DNA of 64,000 nucleotides from Fidelibacterota bacterium (GTDB lineage: Bacteria > Fidelibacterota > UBA8477 > JABMPR01). The notes under the pieces are model-generated. The model saw nothing but the letters and a program-made list of their open reading frames with translations. It was not told the DNA's origin and ran no database searches. Shown in pieces: positions 7,068-15,879 of this stretch; position 1 is the first letter of the stretch, and each line of letters starts with the position of its first letter. A program made the position numbers and the translations under genes. Location of the stretch: contig JAERTH010000075.1 in the NCBI GenBank assembly GCA_016844955.1, positions 1-64,000 of the forward strand, in the 5' to 3' direction.

Positions 7068-10058
7068 GTGTTGATAAGAACAATTCTATTCATTCTGGCA
7101 TGTTTTCCAATAGCCCAAGCAAGTGAATACTGGCAACAAAAAGTACACTACGATATTGATGTAACCCTGGTTGATTCAGTACACCAGATTTATGGGCATG
7201 AGCAACTCACCTACATCAACAATTCACCAGACAACTTGGACTATATCTGGATGCACCTGTGGCCAAATGCGTATAAGCATAAGGAGACTGCGCTGGCCAG
7301 ACAGAAATTCAATCAATTCTCTACCAAAATGCACTTTCTGCCCGACTCCTCCTTTGGTTGGATTGAAATAGAGAATGTCAAAGCCTCCGGGAAGAAAATT
7401 TACTGGGAATATCGCGCTGCCGATACCATTGATGTCGCGAAATTTTATCTGAATGCCCCCCTCGCTTCAGGAGACACCCTGATTTTTGATCTGGATTTCA
7501 CGGTAAAAGTGCCCAACGTTCTCTCTCGCCTGGGACATTTTGGACATCATTATGAAATGACCCAATGGTATCCTAAACCAGCTGTTTACGATATGCAGGG
7601 CTGGCACCCCATGTCTTACCTCGATATGGGTGAGTTCTATGGTGAATGGGGTGATTTTGAGGTCTCAATTACACTGCCGCAGAACTATAGCGTAGCTGCC
7701 ACAGGTGTGTTACAGGATTCCCTTGAAATTGCCTGGCGTGATTCACTGGCTCAACAGGGCAATGCATTTTTAGATTCGATGTCCATGGAGGACAAACCTG
7801 ATATTGTAACCCTAGAATATTTATCTCAGGCCAGGCCAGCATCAGCAAAGCGAAACAAAACCATTACTTTTAAACAGTCCGATGTACATGATTTTGCCTG
7901 GTTTGCAGACAAACGCTTTGTGGTTACTAATGATTCCCTCATTTTGCCCTCAGGGCGAGTAATGCAGGCCTGGACCTATAGCTTGCCAGATAATCTGGAG
8001 AATTATCGCTGGTCCAATGATTATATCAAGGATGCTGTGTCTTTTTATTCTAAATCTTTTATGGAATATCCTTACGAGCATACCACCGTTGTGGATGGTG
8101 ATTTTTCTGCGGGCGGTGGCATGGAATATCCAATGATCACGCTCATCAACAATATTGGGATTCAGCCGGCTATGGAGCAGGTAATTATGCACGAGGTAGG
8201 GCATAACTGGTTCTATGGTCTCTCAGCCAGCAATGAGCGAGAACATCCCTGGATGGATGAGGGTTTGAATTCATATGCTGAAAACCGCTACTGGAAAGAC
8301 AAATACCCTGACGATGACATGCTGTCTACCAGTGTGGAGAAACCATTCTGGTATCCCTATCTAGAGTATCTCACAGCAGACCTGACCAAAAGTTCCATTG
8401 AAGATTGGGCATATTATATCGCTGCTCTCCCAAAAATGGATCAAGCAGCCAACCTGGAGACCGAAGCTTATACCGATTATAATTATGGGATGATGGTTTA
8501 CAAGAAAGCAGCAGTAGTCACGGAAACCCTGCATGAATATCTGGGTGACAGTCTCATGCACGCTGGCTGGTCCGAGTATTTCAAGCGCTGGTCATACAAA
8601 CACCCCACACCTGACAATTTGAGAATAGTGTTTGAGGAAGTGAGTGGAGAAAATCTCTCCTGGTACTTTGATGATCTGCTGGGCTCAACTGGCAGGATTG
8701 ATTATGCTCTGCAAGACTATGATTGCCAACCCCGGGGCTCCGCCTATGAAACTACCGTCAAGCTGGAAAACAAAGGTATGGTTTCTCCCCCACTGCCCAT
8801 TGGAGTTTACGGTAACTCAGAAGCTGATAAAAAGATTACCTGGGTACAGCCAACTGGAATTCATGATGTTTTCCAGATAAAATCTGACTTTCCAGTTAAA
8901 ACCGTGAAATTGGACCCCGAGCTCTATCTACTTGATGTCAACCGGTCAAATAATGACAAACTTTTTGACTTACGGTTTAATCTGATGAAATTGGCTATCA
9001 ACCCTGAGGCCAATCATGTCGTCACCACTATCCCTTACTTGTGGTATAGTTCGCTGAATGGGGTGCACCCAGGTGTCATTCTCACACATAAAAATTTTAT
9101 TCCCTGGGGAACTGATTGGTATTTTAGAACCTATTGGGGTCCAACTACAAAAACAGCTGGATACAGACTGTCCCTGGGAAGAAAGCTATTTCCCAGCTCT
9201 GGACGTGAGATTCAATTTCATACAAGGCTGGCTCAAGACTGGTACTTCGATCTGGCAGAGTTGAGTACAACCTTCCGCAGGCGGGATCCAAGGATGACGG
9301 ATGATGAGCAAAAAATTAGAGTTTCACTCATGGCACAAAACTTTACAGATGGTCAATTTATCCGGGATGGAGACACTACACACTATCTTGATCCTCTGGT
9401 CTGGCAAGTAGGACGGTACCTGTCCCTAAAGGTCAACTTATCCAGAGCAAAACGTCGTACTCTGTGGTCCAGAAATCTGGAAGCTCAGGGCTCCTTTGCT
9501 GTTAAGAAGGATGGTCACCCCTATGTCAAGCTACAATCTTTTTATAACCACAGGAAACGATACTCTCGCAAGGGATCCATCAGGACAACCCTGTTTGGTC
9601 GCGTGGCATTTGGTGATGTGCCCAGTCATGAACGATTTTTCATCTCAACTTCCATGGATCCTGAGATGAATAATAAGTTTATCCTTTCAAGATCGGATTC
9701 ATGGGCTGCCCCGGGCCATCTCGCCACCTATCCTGATGAATATTCTATCCCAGGCTACGTCAGTACTGAAGATTCTGTTGTGGCAACCAGTACTCTGGCC
9801 ATAGTGGGCTTCAAGATTCGTGTAGATATCCCTAAATTTGAGAATTTAAATCTGCTGACTGGACTTGCGCTGGCCATGGATCAATCTGATGCTGAGGACC
9901 TGCTGGTGGGTAGTCTCTCCCCAGTATGGAAAGCAGGTCCCATTCAAATCATCTACACCCCCATTCGTCTGGAATCGAACGCCCTGGTCACAGACTGGAG
10001 CCGTTTTCAAGTTGCCCTGGATCTTTCCATGGCCGGTAGTATCAGATTAGGAATTTGA
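7068..10058 (+). CDS. M1-family (gluzincin) metallopeptidase-like protein, secreted
   Basis: This 996-residue protein has an N-terminal signal peptide (MLIRTILFILACFPIAQAS). An M1 aminopeptidase-type catalytic half follows: GGGMEYP near residue 348 (equivalent to the substrate-binding GxMEN), the zinc motif HEVGHNWFYG near 375, and the third ligand in DEGLNSYAENRY near 397. The C-terminal half, from about residue 620, has alternating strands typical of Bacteroidota M1 homologues and may be membrane-associated. The start is GTG 7068 with AAAAGGAG 9 bases upstream. It probably trims peptides outside the cytoplasm, feeding the transporters in this window. A DUF503 gene follows 14 bases later. 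The peptide specificity is unknown. Confidence 0.88.
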   Translation: MLIRTILFILACFPIAQASEYWQQKVHYDIDVTLVDSVHQIYGHEQLTYINNSPDNLDYIWMHLWPNAYKHKETALARQKFNQFSTKMHFLPDSSFGWIEIENVKASGKKIYWEYRAADTIDVAKFYLNAPLASGDTLIFDLDFTVKVPNVLSRLGHFGHHYEMTQWYPKPAVYDMQGWHPMSYLDMGEFYGEWGDFEVSITLPQNYSVAATGVLQDSLEIAWRDSLAQQGNAFLDSMSMEDKPDIVTLEYLSQARPASAKRNKTITFKQSDVHDFAWFADKRFVVTNDSLILPSGRVMQAWTYSLPDNLENYRWSNDYIKDAVSFYSKSFMEYPYEHTTVVDGDFSAGGGMEYPMITLINNIGIQPAMEQVIMHEVGHNWFYGLSASNEREHPWMDEGLNSYAENRYWKDKYPDDDMLSTSVEKPFWYPYLEYLTADLTKSSIEDWAYYIAALPKMDQAANLETEAYTDYNYGMMVYKKAAVVTETLHEYLGDSLMHAGWSEYFKRWSYKHPTPDNLRIVFEEVSGENLSWYFDDLLGSTGRIDYALQDYDCQPRGSAYETTVKLENKGMVSPPLPIGVYGNSEADKKITWVQPTGIHDVFQIKSDFPVKTVKLDPELYLLDVNRSNNDKLFDLRFNLMKLAINPEANHVVTTIPYLWYSSLNGVHPGVILTHKNFIPWGTDWYFRTYWGPTTKTAGYRLSLGRKLFPSSGREIQFHTRLAQDWYFDLAELSTTFRRRDPRMTDDEQKIRVSLMAQNFTDGQFIRDGDTTHYLDPLVWQVGRYLSLKVNLSRAKRRTLWSRNLEAQGSFAVKKDGHPYVKLQSFYNHRKRYSRKGSIRTTLFGRVAFGDVPSHERFFISTSMDPEMNNKFILSRSDSWAAPGHLATYPDEYSIPGYVSTEDSVVATSTLAIVGFKIRVDIPKFENLNLLTGLALAMDQSDAEDLLVGSLSPVWKAGPIQIIYTPIRLESNALVTDWSRFQVALDLSMAGSIRLGI

Positions 10059-10072
10059 TTCAGGAGTAGTCT

Positions 10073-10363
10073 ATGACCCAACTCGGAATATTGCAGATAG
10101 AGCTACATATCCCGGCTGCCCAAAGCTTAAAGCAGAAACGACATGTGGTCAAAAGCCTCAAAGACCGACTCCATTCACAGTTCAATCTCTCTGTAGCTGA
10201 AGTGGGTTTTATGGACAAATGGCAAAGAGCAGAGCTGGCGATTGTCATGGTTTCCTCAGAGAAGTCCTATCTTGAGTCCCAGTTTGAAAATATCCAGCGT
10301 TTCATTGAGCAGGAGATCATGGGATCAGCCCAGATCACCCAACGGGATTTGCAGTTTATCTAG
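10073..10363 (+). CDS. DUF503 (YlxP-like) small protein
   Basis: This 96-residue protein matches DUF503: a short beta strand (LGILQIELHIP), then the conserved SLKQKRHVVKSLKDRL helix, then SVAEVGFMDKWQRAELAIVMV. It follows AGGAGT and lies 14 bases behind the metallopeptidase gene, so the two are probably co-transcribed. In many Firmicutes the family sits beside infB and rbfA, suggesting a link to ribosomes, but that context is missing here. Its function is unknown. The end overlaps the end of the convergent XRE gene by four bases. Confidence 0.85.
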   Translation: MTQLGILQIELHIPAAQSLKQKRHVVKSLKDRLHSQFNLSVAEVGFMDKWQRAELAIVMVSSEKSYLESQFENIQRFIEQEIMGSAQITQRDLQFI

Positions 10364-10575
10364 TCAACCTGGTATTCGAAGATATCATCGATTGATTTGC
10401 TGAAAATCAGGGCAATACGGAAGGCCAGACCCAAAGAGGGTGTATATCTCCCCGCTTCCAGTGCTACAATTGTCTGGCGCGTACAGCCAGCAGCATCCGC
10501 CAGTTCCTGTTGGGTCATCTCATTTGATTCAAACCGCTGTTTGCGGATGTTGTTGTGAATTATATCAGTTCCCAT
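10360..10575 (-). CDS. XRE-family helix-turn-helix regulator (small, YozG-like)
   Basis: This is a single-domain Cro/CI-type DNA-binding protein of 71 residues: NEMTQQELADAAGCTRQTIV is the helix-turn-helix, followed by EAGRYTPSLGLAFRIA and SIDDIFEY. I place the start at ATG 10575, which overlaps the end of the upstream membrane-protein gene by 11 bases; a longer reading from 10611 would add 12 residues of no recognisable kind. Small XRE proteins in two-gene units with membrane proteins usually control their own operon. The triple repeat at 11172-11234 is the obvious candidate operator. Confidence 0.85.
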   Translation of the reverse strand: MGTDIIHNNIRKQRFESNEMTQQELADAAGCTRQTIVALEAGRYTPSLGLAFRIALIFSKSIDDIFEYQVD

Positions 10576-11152
10576 AGCGATCAATCCAGAAGTAGCCATA
10601 CACGATACCAACTGACCTGCTTAAAAAGAGCATGAGAAAGTTGGACCAGAACATGAGATAAGGAATGTCAATTGGGATGCTACCTATCTCCCAGTAGTAT
10701 TCTGTAAGACCGACCGTCCATATCACACTGAGAATCAGGATCCCAACAATTTGGAAGTTCCCGGCCCGCTGTAGCACCAATTCATCTCGTTCGTCAAAAT
10801 ACTTGGCCCATTTCCCTCGCTTTGAAGTGGGTAGCATGAGAAAGAGATTGATTAAGAGAGTTGCAGTGAGGACAGCGGTGAGACTGATCCGCAGGGTATC
10901 ATTCTGAAAGAATTCAGAAACGGAATGTCCATCAAAAATCCAGGCCATGACAATAATTCCAATAAACATGGAAAGGATGTTCCAGAGTGAGCGTTGTTGC
11001 AGGATAGCCATTGGAATCTTCACTGATTCGTCTCTTTGTTCATTTAGCTTCCGGGTGGCTCGTATGTTTTTGAGCGCCCTCACCCCCAGATAGGCTGCCA
11101 GTGCGCTGATGATAAAAGCGGATAGCATTGTTACAGATAACCAGATGTTCAT
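10565..11152 (-). CDS. Membrane protein of unknown function, partner of the XRE regulator
   Basis: This 195-residue protein has about five hydrophobic segments (starting at SVTMLSAFIISALAAYLGV, then SLWNILSMFIGIIVMAWI, ISLTAVLTATLLINLFLML, VGILILSVIWTVGL and YLMFWSNFLMLFLSR). It has charged loops such as KKSRGKW-like basic stretches near residue 110. ATG 11152 follows AAAGGGGAG. I do not recognise a named family. It is translationally coupled to the small XRE gene downstream, an arrangement often seen for membrane proteins with a dedicated regulator. No catalytic motif is visible. Confidence 0.75.
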   Translation of the reverse strand: MNIWLSVTMLSAFIISALAAYLGVRALKNIRATRKLNEQRDESVKIPMAILQQRSLWNILSMFIGIIVMAWIFDGHSVSEFFQNDTLRISLTAVLTATLLINLFLMLPTSKRGKWAKYFDERDELVLQRAGNFQIVGILILSVIWTVGLTEYYWEIGSIPIDIPYLMFWSNFLMLFLSRSVGIVYGYFWIDRYGN

Positions 11153-11171
11153 ATTAATCTCCCCTTTAGTT

Positions 11172-11234
11172 TAGACATGTAAGTATTTTCATTCATCTTG
11201 TAATCTTTTTCATTCTTTATGTAATATATTTCAT
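11172..11234 (-). promoter_or_regulatory. Three tandem 21-bp direct repeats, probable operator
   Basis: On the minus strand three consecutive 21-bp units follow the pattern ATGAAA-N4-TTACA-N6 (units at 11214-11234, 11193-11213 and 11172-11192). They have no gaps and only the N positions vary. The period of two helical turns puts every unit on the same DNA face. The block ends 20 bases before the start of the membrane-protein gene and likely overlaps its promoter. The XRE protein of that operon is the likely ligand. Confidence 0.65.
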
Positions 11235-11289
11235 ACATCGATAAAGACCAAGTTTTTTTTGATGTGAGTAAATGATTTATTGGATCTGT

Positions 11290-11838
11290 TTACTTCCTGG
11301 GATTTTTCCAGTAAACTTCCTGGTCACCACTGCAGTGGTTTTCATAGCGGGCCAGGACAAAGAGGAGATCAGAAAGCCGATTGGCCCAACGGATAATCTC
11401 GGGTTCAACACCTTCACTCTGATCCAGGGTAATAATTTTTCGTTCGGCACGCCGACAAACAGTTCGCGCCAGATGTAAGCTTGATGCAGCCGCTGATCCA
11501 CCTGGAAGTATAAATTCCTTCAGCTCAGGCAGGTCAGCATTCATGGTATCAATATAATTTTCAAGAGTACCAATCATGTCTGCAGTAATTAACCCGCTAA
11601 TCATTCCGGCGGAAGCCAATTGGCCTCCTAAATCAAACAGTGTGTGCTGGACAGCATTGAGTATCGTTCCAACAGCCGGGTCAGGTTTCTGTGTGAGGAC
11701 TATGCCAATCAAACTATTCAACTCATCGATATCCCCATAGGCGGCTACGCGGACTGAGTCCTTGAGAACTTCATCTCCATTGGCCAATCTGGTTTTTCCT
11801 CGATCACCTGTGCGCGTGTAGATTTTTGAAAGTCTCAT
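11290..11838 (-). CDS. pduO: PduO-type ATP:cob(I)alamin adenosyltransferase
   Basis: This enzyme makes adenosylcobalamin from cob(I)alamin and ATP in the cytoplasm. The family signature is at the N terminus (KIYTRTGDRGKTRLANGDEV), followed by AAYGDIDELNSLIG and, near the C terminus, RTVCRRAERKII and ANRLSDLLFVLARYEN. The length of 182 is normal. It is the last gene of a five-gene minus-strand run, 24 bases behind the preceding membrane-protein gene. Together with the B12 riboswitch and receptor it shows that this organism imports and adenosylates B12; an AdoCbl-dependent enzyme is not in the window. Confidence 0.93.
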   Translation of the reverse strand: MRLSKIYTRTGDRGKTRLANGDEVLKDSVRVAAYGDIDELNSLIGIVLTQKPDPAVGTILNAVQHTLFDLGGQLASAGMISGLITADMIGTLENYIDTMNADLPELKEFILPGGSAAASSLHLARTVCRRAERKIITLDQSEGVEPEIIRWANRLSDLLFVLARYENHCSGDQEVYWKNPRK

Positions 11839-11862
11839 ATGTCTGAGCCTCTTTTCATTTCT

Positions 11863-13107
11863 CTAGTTACCAAGATAGCCACGGCTGAATATTTCAAGGA
11901 TTATCACCGTTGCCCAAAGAATGGTAAAAACTACTGTAGACCATATTGATAGTGAAGGTCTCAGGATTCGGAAATTGGGTTCCCCTGCTTTGGAAGCCGC
12001 AGCCATAATGCTCATCACCCATAGCACGCCTGCAAGCCCAAGAATTACCAGATAGATGACTGCTGTAGTTGATCTGTCTGGATAGTGTATGAGTGGGTAT
12101 AGCGTAAATGCCAGAGCCACTGCAAGTACAGTGAAGGTGAAGCGGGGTCTATACCTTCGCATCCCCTCCAGGAGATGCTTGTCAAGTCCCTGTGTCTCCC
12201 TGGATTCGATCATCACGAATAAACCGATAAGCGCGACAAACAGCAGCAATCGAATCATTCCGATGAGTTCCTGAGTTGGTTGAAACAAGTTTTCAATCTG
12301 CAGCCCCAGTACAATTATCTCCTGAGCGATAAATAAATACAAGAGCTGTTTGGTGACGCTGGGAGATCTGAACACTAGGATTAGCAATGCCAGCCCGATC
12401 AATGCAATAATGCTTAAATTCGTAACGGAGAGATCTTGTTGAATCGTCTGACCAGTGAATGCAAGGGGCATCAGGTTCAATGCATAGTGGGCATACCATA
12501 CAAACAACATCCCATACAGGGCCACCAGGGGAGCCGGAACACTTTGTCTGGGCCAACGCTTCTCAAGATGAAGAATAAGTAAAATGAGGAACAACAGATC
12601 CGGCAGTATAACGATTTTGGGTTCCCATAGGCTCATGGCACTTGCCAGAAACCATATCCATAGCATGTTGCGTTCTACTCGCGAATGTGCATAGGTCCTG
12701 ACAGATACAATTCGCTCAAGTTCCAGGAGCAGAACCCAGACGCCTCCCATCACCATTAAGCGAGCCAGACTGATCTCACTGAAAATGGAATGACTCAGTG
12801 GCAGAAGCACCAGTGCGGATAATATCAAAATTACTGAATAGAGCCGTGCCGAATTCTTTGGTGTACCCGAATAATAGGCACTCAAATGCAGGGCAAACAG
12901 CATCATTCCAGTGCTAAAAATAATACCTGGTGCAACCATGGGCCGATTGAATTGGGGAATAATCCCCAAAATGAGGAGTAGAATAGTAACAAAGGCAATC
13001 TGGTGCTGGCGGCTGGCTGAAACATATTTGCCAAACCAATTTATGACCAGCCCTGATATCAAAAGATATCCAGCTATGGCCCCCATTATCAGATCAAATT
13101 GCCCCAT
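11863..13107 (-). CDS. Polytopic membrane protein of unknown function
   Basis: This 414-residue protein has about twelve hydrophobic segments and short loops, with a positively charged loop RRYRPRF near residue 320. I do not recognise the family. The alternating helices with few charged residues recall channel or transporter subunits (the QLLYLFIAQEIIVLGLQ region resembles NuoN/Mrp-type helices only vaguely). It lies 17 bases after the 130-residue hypothetical gene and 24 bases before pduO, in the operon with NhaD. Confidence 0.75.
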   Translation of the reverse strand: MGQFDLIMGAIAGYLLISGLVINWFGKYVSASRQHQIAFVTILLLILGIIPQFNRPMVAPGIIFSTGMMLFALHLSAYYSGTPKNSARLYSVILILSALVLLPLSHSIFSEISLARLMVMGGVWVLLLELERIVSVRTYAHSRVERNMLWIWFLASAMSLWEPKIVILPDLLFLILLILHLEKRWPRQSVPAPLVALYGMLFVWYAHYALNLMPLAFTGQTIQQDLSVTNLSIIALIGLALLILVFRSPSVTKQLLYLFIAQEIIVLGLQIENLFQPTQELIGMIRLLLFVALIGLFVMIESRETQGLDKHLLEGMRRYRPRFTFTVLAVALAFTLYPLIHYPDRSTTAVIYLVILGLAGVLWVMSIMAAASKAGEPNFRILRPSLSIWSTVVFTILWATVIILEIFSRGYLGN

Positions 13108-13124
13108 GGATTACTCCGGGATCA

Positions 13125-13517
13125 CTACAGATCGAGGGGGTTGTCGATCAACTCCATATAGACATTATCAGTATCATCATGAAAAGACAATTTGATAAAA
13201 TGCCGTTCATTTTTATCAAAAATATCCCTGCCTTTTTCAGCGCCAAAAAGGATGATGTGTCCCTTGTAATGACCATACTCCTTTTTAAGCTCTTTATGCT
13301 TCACAAAGACAATGTTGGTATAGGTATCCCCCTCGCGAATTTGAACGTCACCTTTGCTATCACTGAAGTCAGTTAATACATCTGGTCTAGATATAAGCGA
13401 CATATCCTTACCGATCCACACACTTAGGATCTCGATATGAAAGGGCAGAAAGATGGAGTTCTTGATTAAAAAACCCTTTTCCCCTGCCTCAATAGCTTGA
13501 TGAATGGTTTTGTTCAT
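13125..13517 (-). CDS. Hypothetical protein, 130 residues
   Basis: This is a soluble, mixed-charge protein beginning MNKTIHQAIEAGEKGFLIKN, with strand-rich segments (HIEILSVWIG, YTNIVFVKH, GHIILFGAEKG, HFIKLSFHDD) and no signal peptide. It has no recognisable motif. It is 20 bases downstream of nhaD and 17 bases upstream of the membrane-protein gene, so it belongs to the same operon. ATG 13517 follows a GCAGGAG-type ribosome-binding site. Confidence 0.7.
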   Translation of the reverse strand: MNKTIHQAIEAGEKGFLIKNSIFLPFHIEILSVWIGKDMSLISRPDVLTDFSDSKGDVQIREGDTYTNIVFVKHKELKKEYGHYKGHIILFGAEKGRDIFDKNERHFIKLSFHDDTDNVYMELIDNPLDL

Positions 13518-13537
13518 GATATTACTCCTGCAGCTAA

Positions 13538-15028
13538 TTAAAGATTAAAGAACACCCACCAGACAATCAGAAAGATCGGCAGCAGGATAGGAATTGAATA
13601 TTTAAATATATAACCGAGGAAACTGGGAACATCTACACCGGCCTGTTCAGCAATATTTTTCACCATGAAGTTAGGTGCATTCCCAATATAGGTCATGGCA
13701 CCAAAAAATACGGCTGCCACTGAGATTGCCATGAGATAAACGATGGATCCGGAATCACCAGGAACTGGTGAAGTCGTACCAGCTGCGAAATGCTGGACAT
13801 CGCTGATTGACCCTATATCCAGGCCAAATTTGCCAAGGGAACCAGCCAGGAAGTTCAGATAGGTCGGTGCATTATCCAATACACCTGATAGTGATCCTGT
13901 AAACCAGTAGAAACGGGTTACGGTGAACTCTGCAGCATGCTCCCGGGCATAAGCACCAATGAGTTGCAGCGCTGGAATCATTGTGGCAAAAATACCAACA
14001 AACAGATAGGCAACTTCTTTGATGGGTTCAAAATTGAATTCATTGCCTCTCAAGGCCTCCTTATCACCGGTTTTGTAGGCCAGGTAGGCCACAGTGAACA
14101 TGATAATTTCCCGGATACCAAAGGGTACATGGAACATCTTCTGCAGGCTGGGGAACCCGTTGATTACGGCAGGATCCATGAATACAGATACAATGACAAT
14201 CCCCAGGTAGTAAAAGTTCTTACCACCATGAATCTCAACCGTTTTGCCACCAGCGGTTGATGGTGGATTGATTGGTGTCCGCATATCGAAGGCAACAAAC
14301 ACTCCGATTACGGCCAGTGTGGTTACCAGCCAAATATGCCAGACGTGGCCCATTACCCAGAAAAAGGGCACACCCTTGAGAAAGCCCAGAAACAATGGTG
14401 GATCACCGATGGGTGTTAATCCCCCCCCAATATTGCTCACCACGAAAATGAAGAAAATGATATGATACGGTTTTAATCGACCTTCATTCAGTCGCATGAA
14501 AGGTCTAATCAATAGCATGGAAGCGCCGGTAGTGCCAATAAAATTAGACAACACTGCTCCACCTAAAAGGATGGCAGCGTTGACCAGTGGTTTGCCAGGT
14601 GCATTAAACTTAATGAGGATACCACCGGAAGCTACAAATAGGGCAGTGAGCAGGGCAATGAAGGAGATGTACTCCTCTAGCGTATGCAACAAGCTCATGG
14701 TACCATGATCCATGAGAAATCCATAGTAAACCGCCACAACGGTACCCAGCGTCACGGCAATCTTTGGATAATGATGTTCCCATAGATGGGGGTAGAACAA
14801 GGGACCTGTTGCGATCATGAGCAACAGAATAGCGAAAGGCGCTACTAACCAGATGGGTGGTAAGGCACTGTGATGTTCACTATGTCCTTCCGACTGAACT
14901 TCAGCGGTATGTCCAATTGCCATTTCTGTAGTGGCATGTTCGTTAGCGTGTACATCTTCTTCAGCAAAAACCGGACTGATCAACAGCAGTGTCAGCAGCA
15001 AAAGTTTTGCGAATGTCATTATCCTCAT
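13538..15028 (-). CDS. nhaD: NhaD-type Na+/H+ antiporter
   Basis: This membrane antiporter exchanges Na+ for H+. About twelve helices carry the NhaD/ArsB-superfamily signature SNIGGGLTPIGDPPLFLGF (near residue 195) and IGNAPNFMVKNIAEQAGV (near 450). Before the first core helix is a cleavable-looking signal sequence and a His-rich stretch (VHANEHATTEMAIGHTAE, then EGHSEHHS). This would lie in the periplasm and could sense pH or bind metal. The start overlaps the stop of the HD gene by four bases (ATGA), implying coupled translation. Na+ extrusion fits the Na+-dependent carriers AGCS and PutP in the window. Confidence 0.9.
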   Translation of the reverse strand: MRIMTFAKLLLLTLLLISPVFAEEDVHANEHATTEMAIGHTAEVQSEGHSEHHSALPPIWLVAPFAILLLMIATGPLFYPHLWEHHYPKIAVTLGTVVAVYYGFLMDHGTMSLLHTLEEYISFIALLTALFVASGGILIKFNAPGKPLVNAAILLGGAVLSNFIGTTGASMLLIRPFMRLNEGRLKPYHIIFFIFVVSNIGGGLTPIGDPPLFLGFLKGVPFFWVMGHVWHIWLVTTLAVIGVFVAFDMRTPINPPSTAGGKTVEIHGGKNFYYLGIVIVSVFMDPAVINGFPSLQKMFHVPFGIREIIMFTVAYLAYKTGDKEALRGNEFNFEPIKEVAYLFVGIFATMIPALQLIGAYAREHAAEFTVTRFYWFTGSLSGVLDNAPTYLNFLAGSLGKFGLDIGSISDVQHFAAGTTSPVPGDSGSIVYLMAISVAAVFFGAMTYIGNAPNFMVKNIAEQAGVDVPSFLGYIFKYSIPILLPIFLIVWWVFFNL

Positions 15029-15618
15029 GCTTGATTCCCTTTTAATTCAAATCTATTTAAACATATATAATTATATATCGACTCGGATTCAGTATCCTTG
15101 AAGAGGGCATCCATATTCTCCCAGAAAGAGTCCAGGCGAATGGCGAATTTCTTTTCATAAAGGTAAGCCTGAATCAACATATCAAGTTTGTCAATGCGCT
15201 TAACCAGTTTTGCTTCATCTGAGCCAACGGATTCAAAATCGTCCCACAATTCCTGAAAGTAATCCCCCTCCTGAACATGCTTCATGATCTGCTGGAAGGC
15301 TTCCAATTCAGAAGCGTGTTTATCATCCAGTGAGACAGCATCATTAGGTGTGAGATCTCCCACAATGGATTCAGCGATATCATGAATCAGTGCCATATTT
15401 AAAGCGCGCTCCACATTGATTCCGTTTCCCTGTAAAACGGGACGCAGGAATAAAATGAGAATAGACATCCCAAAACTATGACCTGCAATGGACTCTACTT
15501 CAGTCCTATTGACTCCAGACTGAATCCAGCCAGACCGTGGCATAGATTTCAGTTGGTAAACGGTTTCTAAACTGCTTATGAGTTGCGGGGTCTGCATATC
15601 ATTTCTAATACTATCCAT
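15025..15618 (-). CDS. HD-domain hydrolase, YfbR/HDDC2-like
   Basis: This 197-residue metal-dependent phosphohydrolase has the HD-family ligands EVESIAGHSFGMS (first His, near residue 48), MALIHDIAESIVGD (HD pair, near 80) and LVKRIDKLDMLIQA (late Asp, near 147). The closest relatives I recognise are 5'-deoxynucleotidases of the YfbR/HDDC2 type, which remove phosphate from dNMPs. It is the first gene of the nhaD operon. ATG 15618 has no clear ribosome-binding site, and ATG at codon 8 is an alternative start. The true substrate is not readable from the sequence. Confidence 0.82.
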   Translation of the reverse strand: MDSIRNDMQTPQLISSLETVYQLKSMPRSGWIQSGVNRTEVESIAGHSFGMSILILFLRPVLQGNGINVERALNMALIHDIAESIVGDLTPNDAVSLDDKHASELEAFQQIMKHVQEGDYFQELWDDFESVGSDEAKLVKRIDKLDMLIQAYLYEKKFAIRLDSFWENMDALFKDTESESIYNYICLNRFELKGNQA

Positions 15619-15879
15619 GGGCAGTGAAGATATAATAAAGGGAGATAATTGCTAAACCGAATTCAATGATTATCAGATCACAATATTGTCATCTCTATGG
15701 GAGAAATATTTTCCAATATTCAAGTTTTTCACTTTCTACGATTCGCCTACATGACTATATATCAGCCCATTAGACTATATTAATAAAGCATGGATAGATT
15801 GTGGGTAAGATGTTTCACAGTTAAAGTGACTGTTGAGGTGTCAGCGTTTTCCAGAAGTATTTTTTACAAGAACCTGGGT

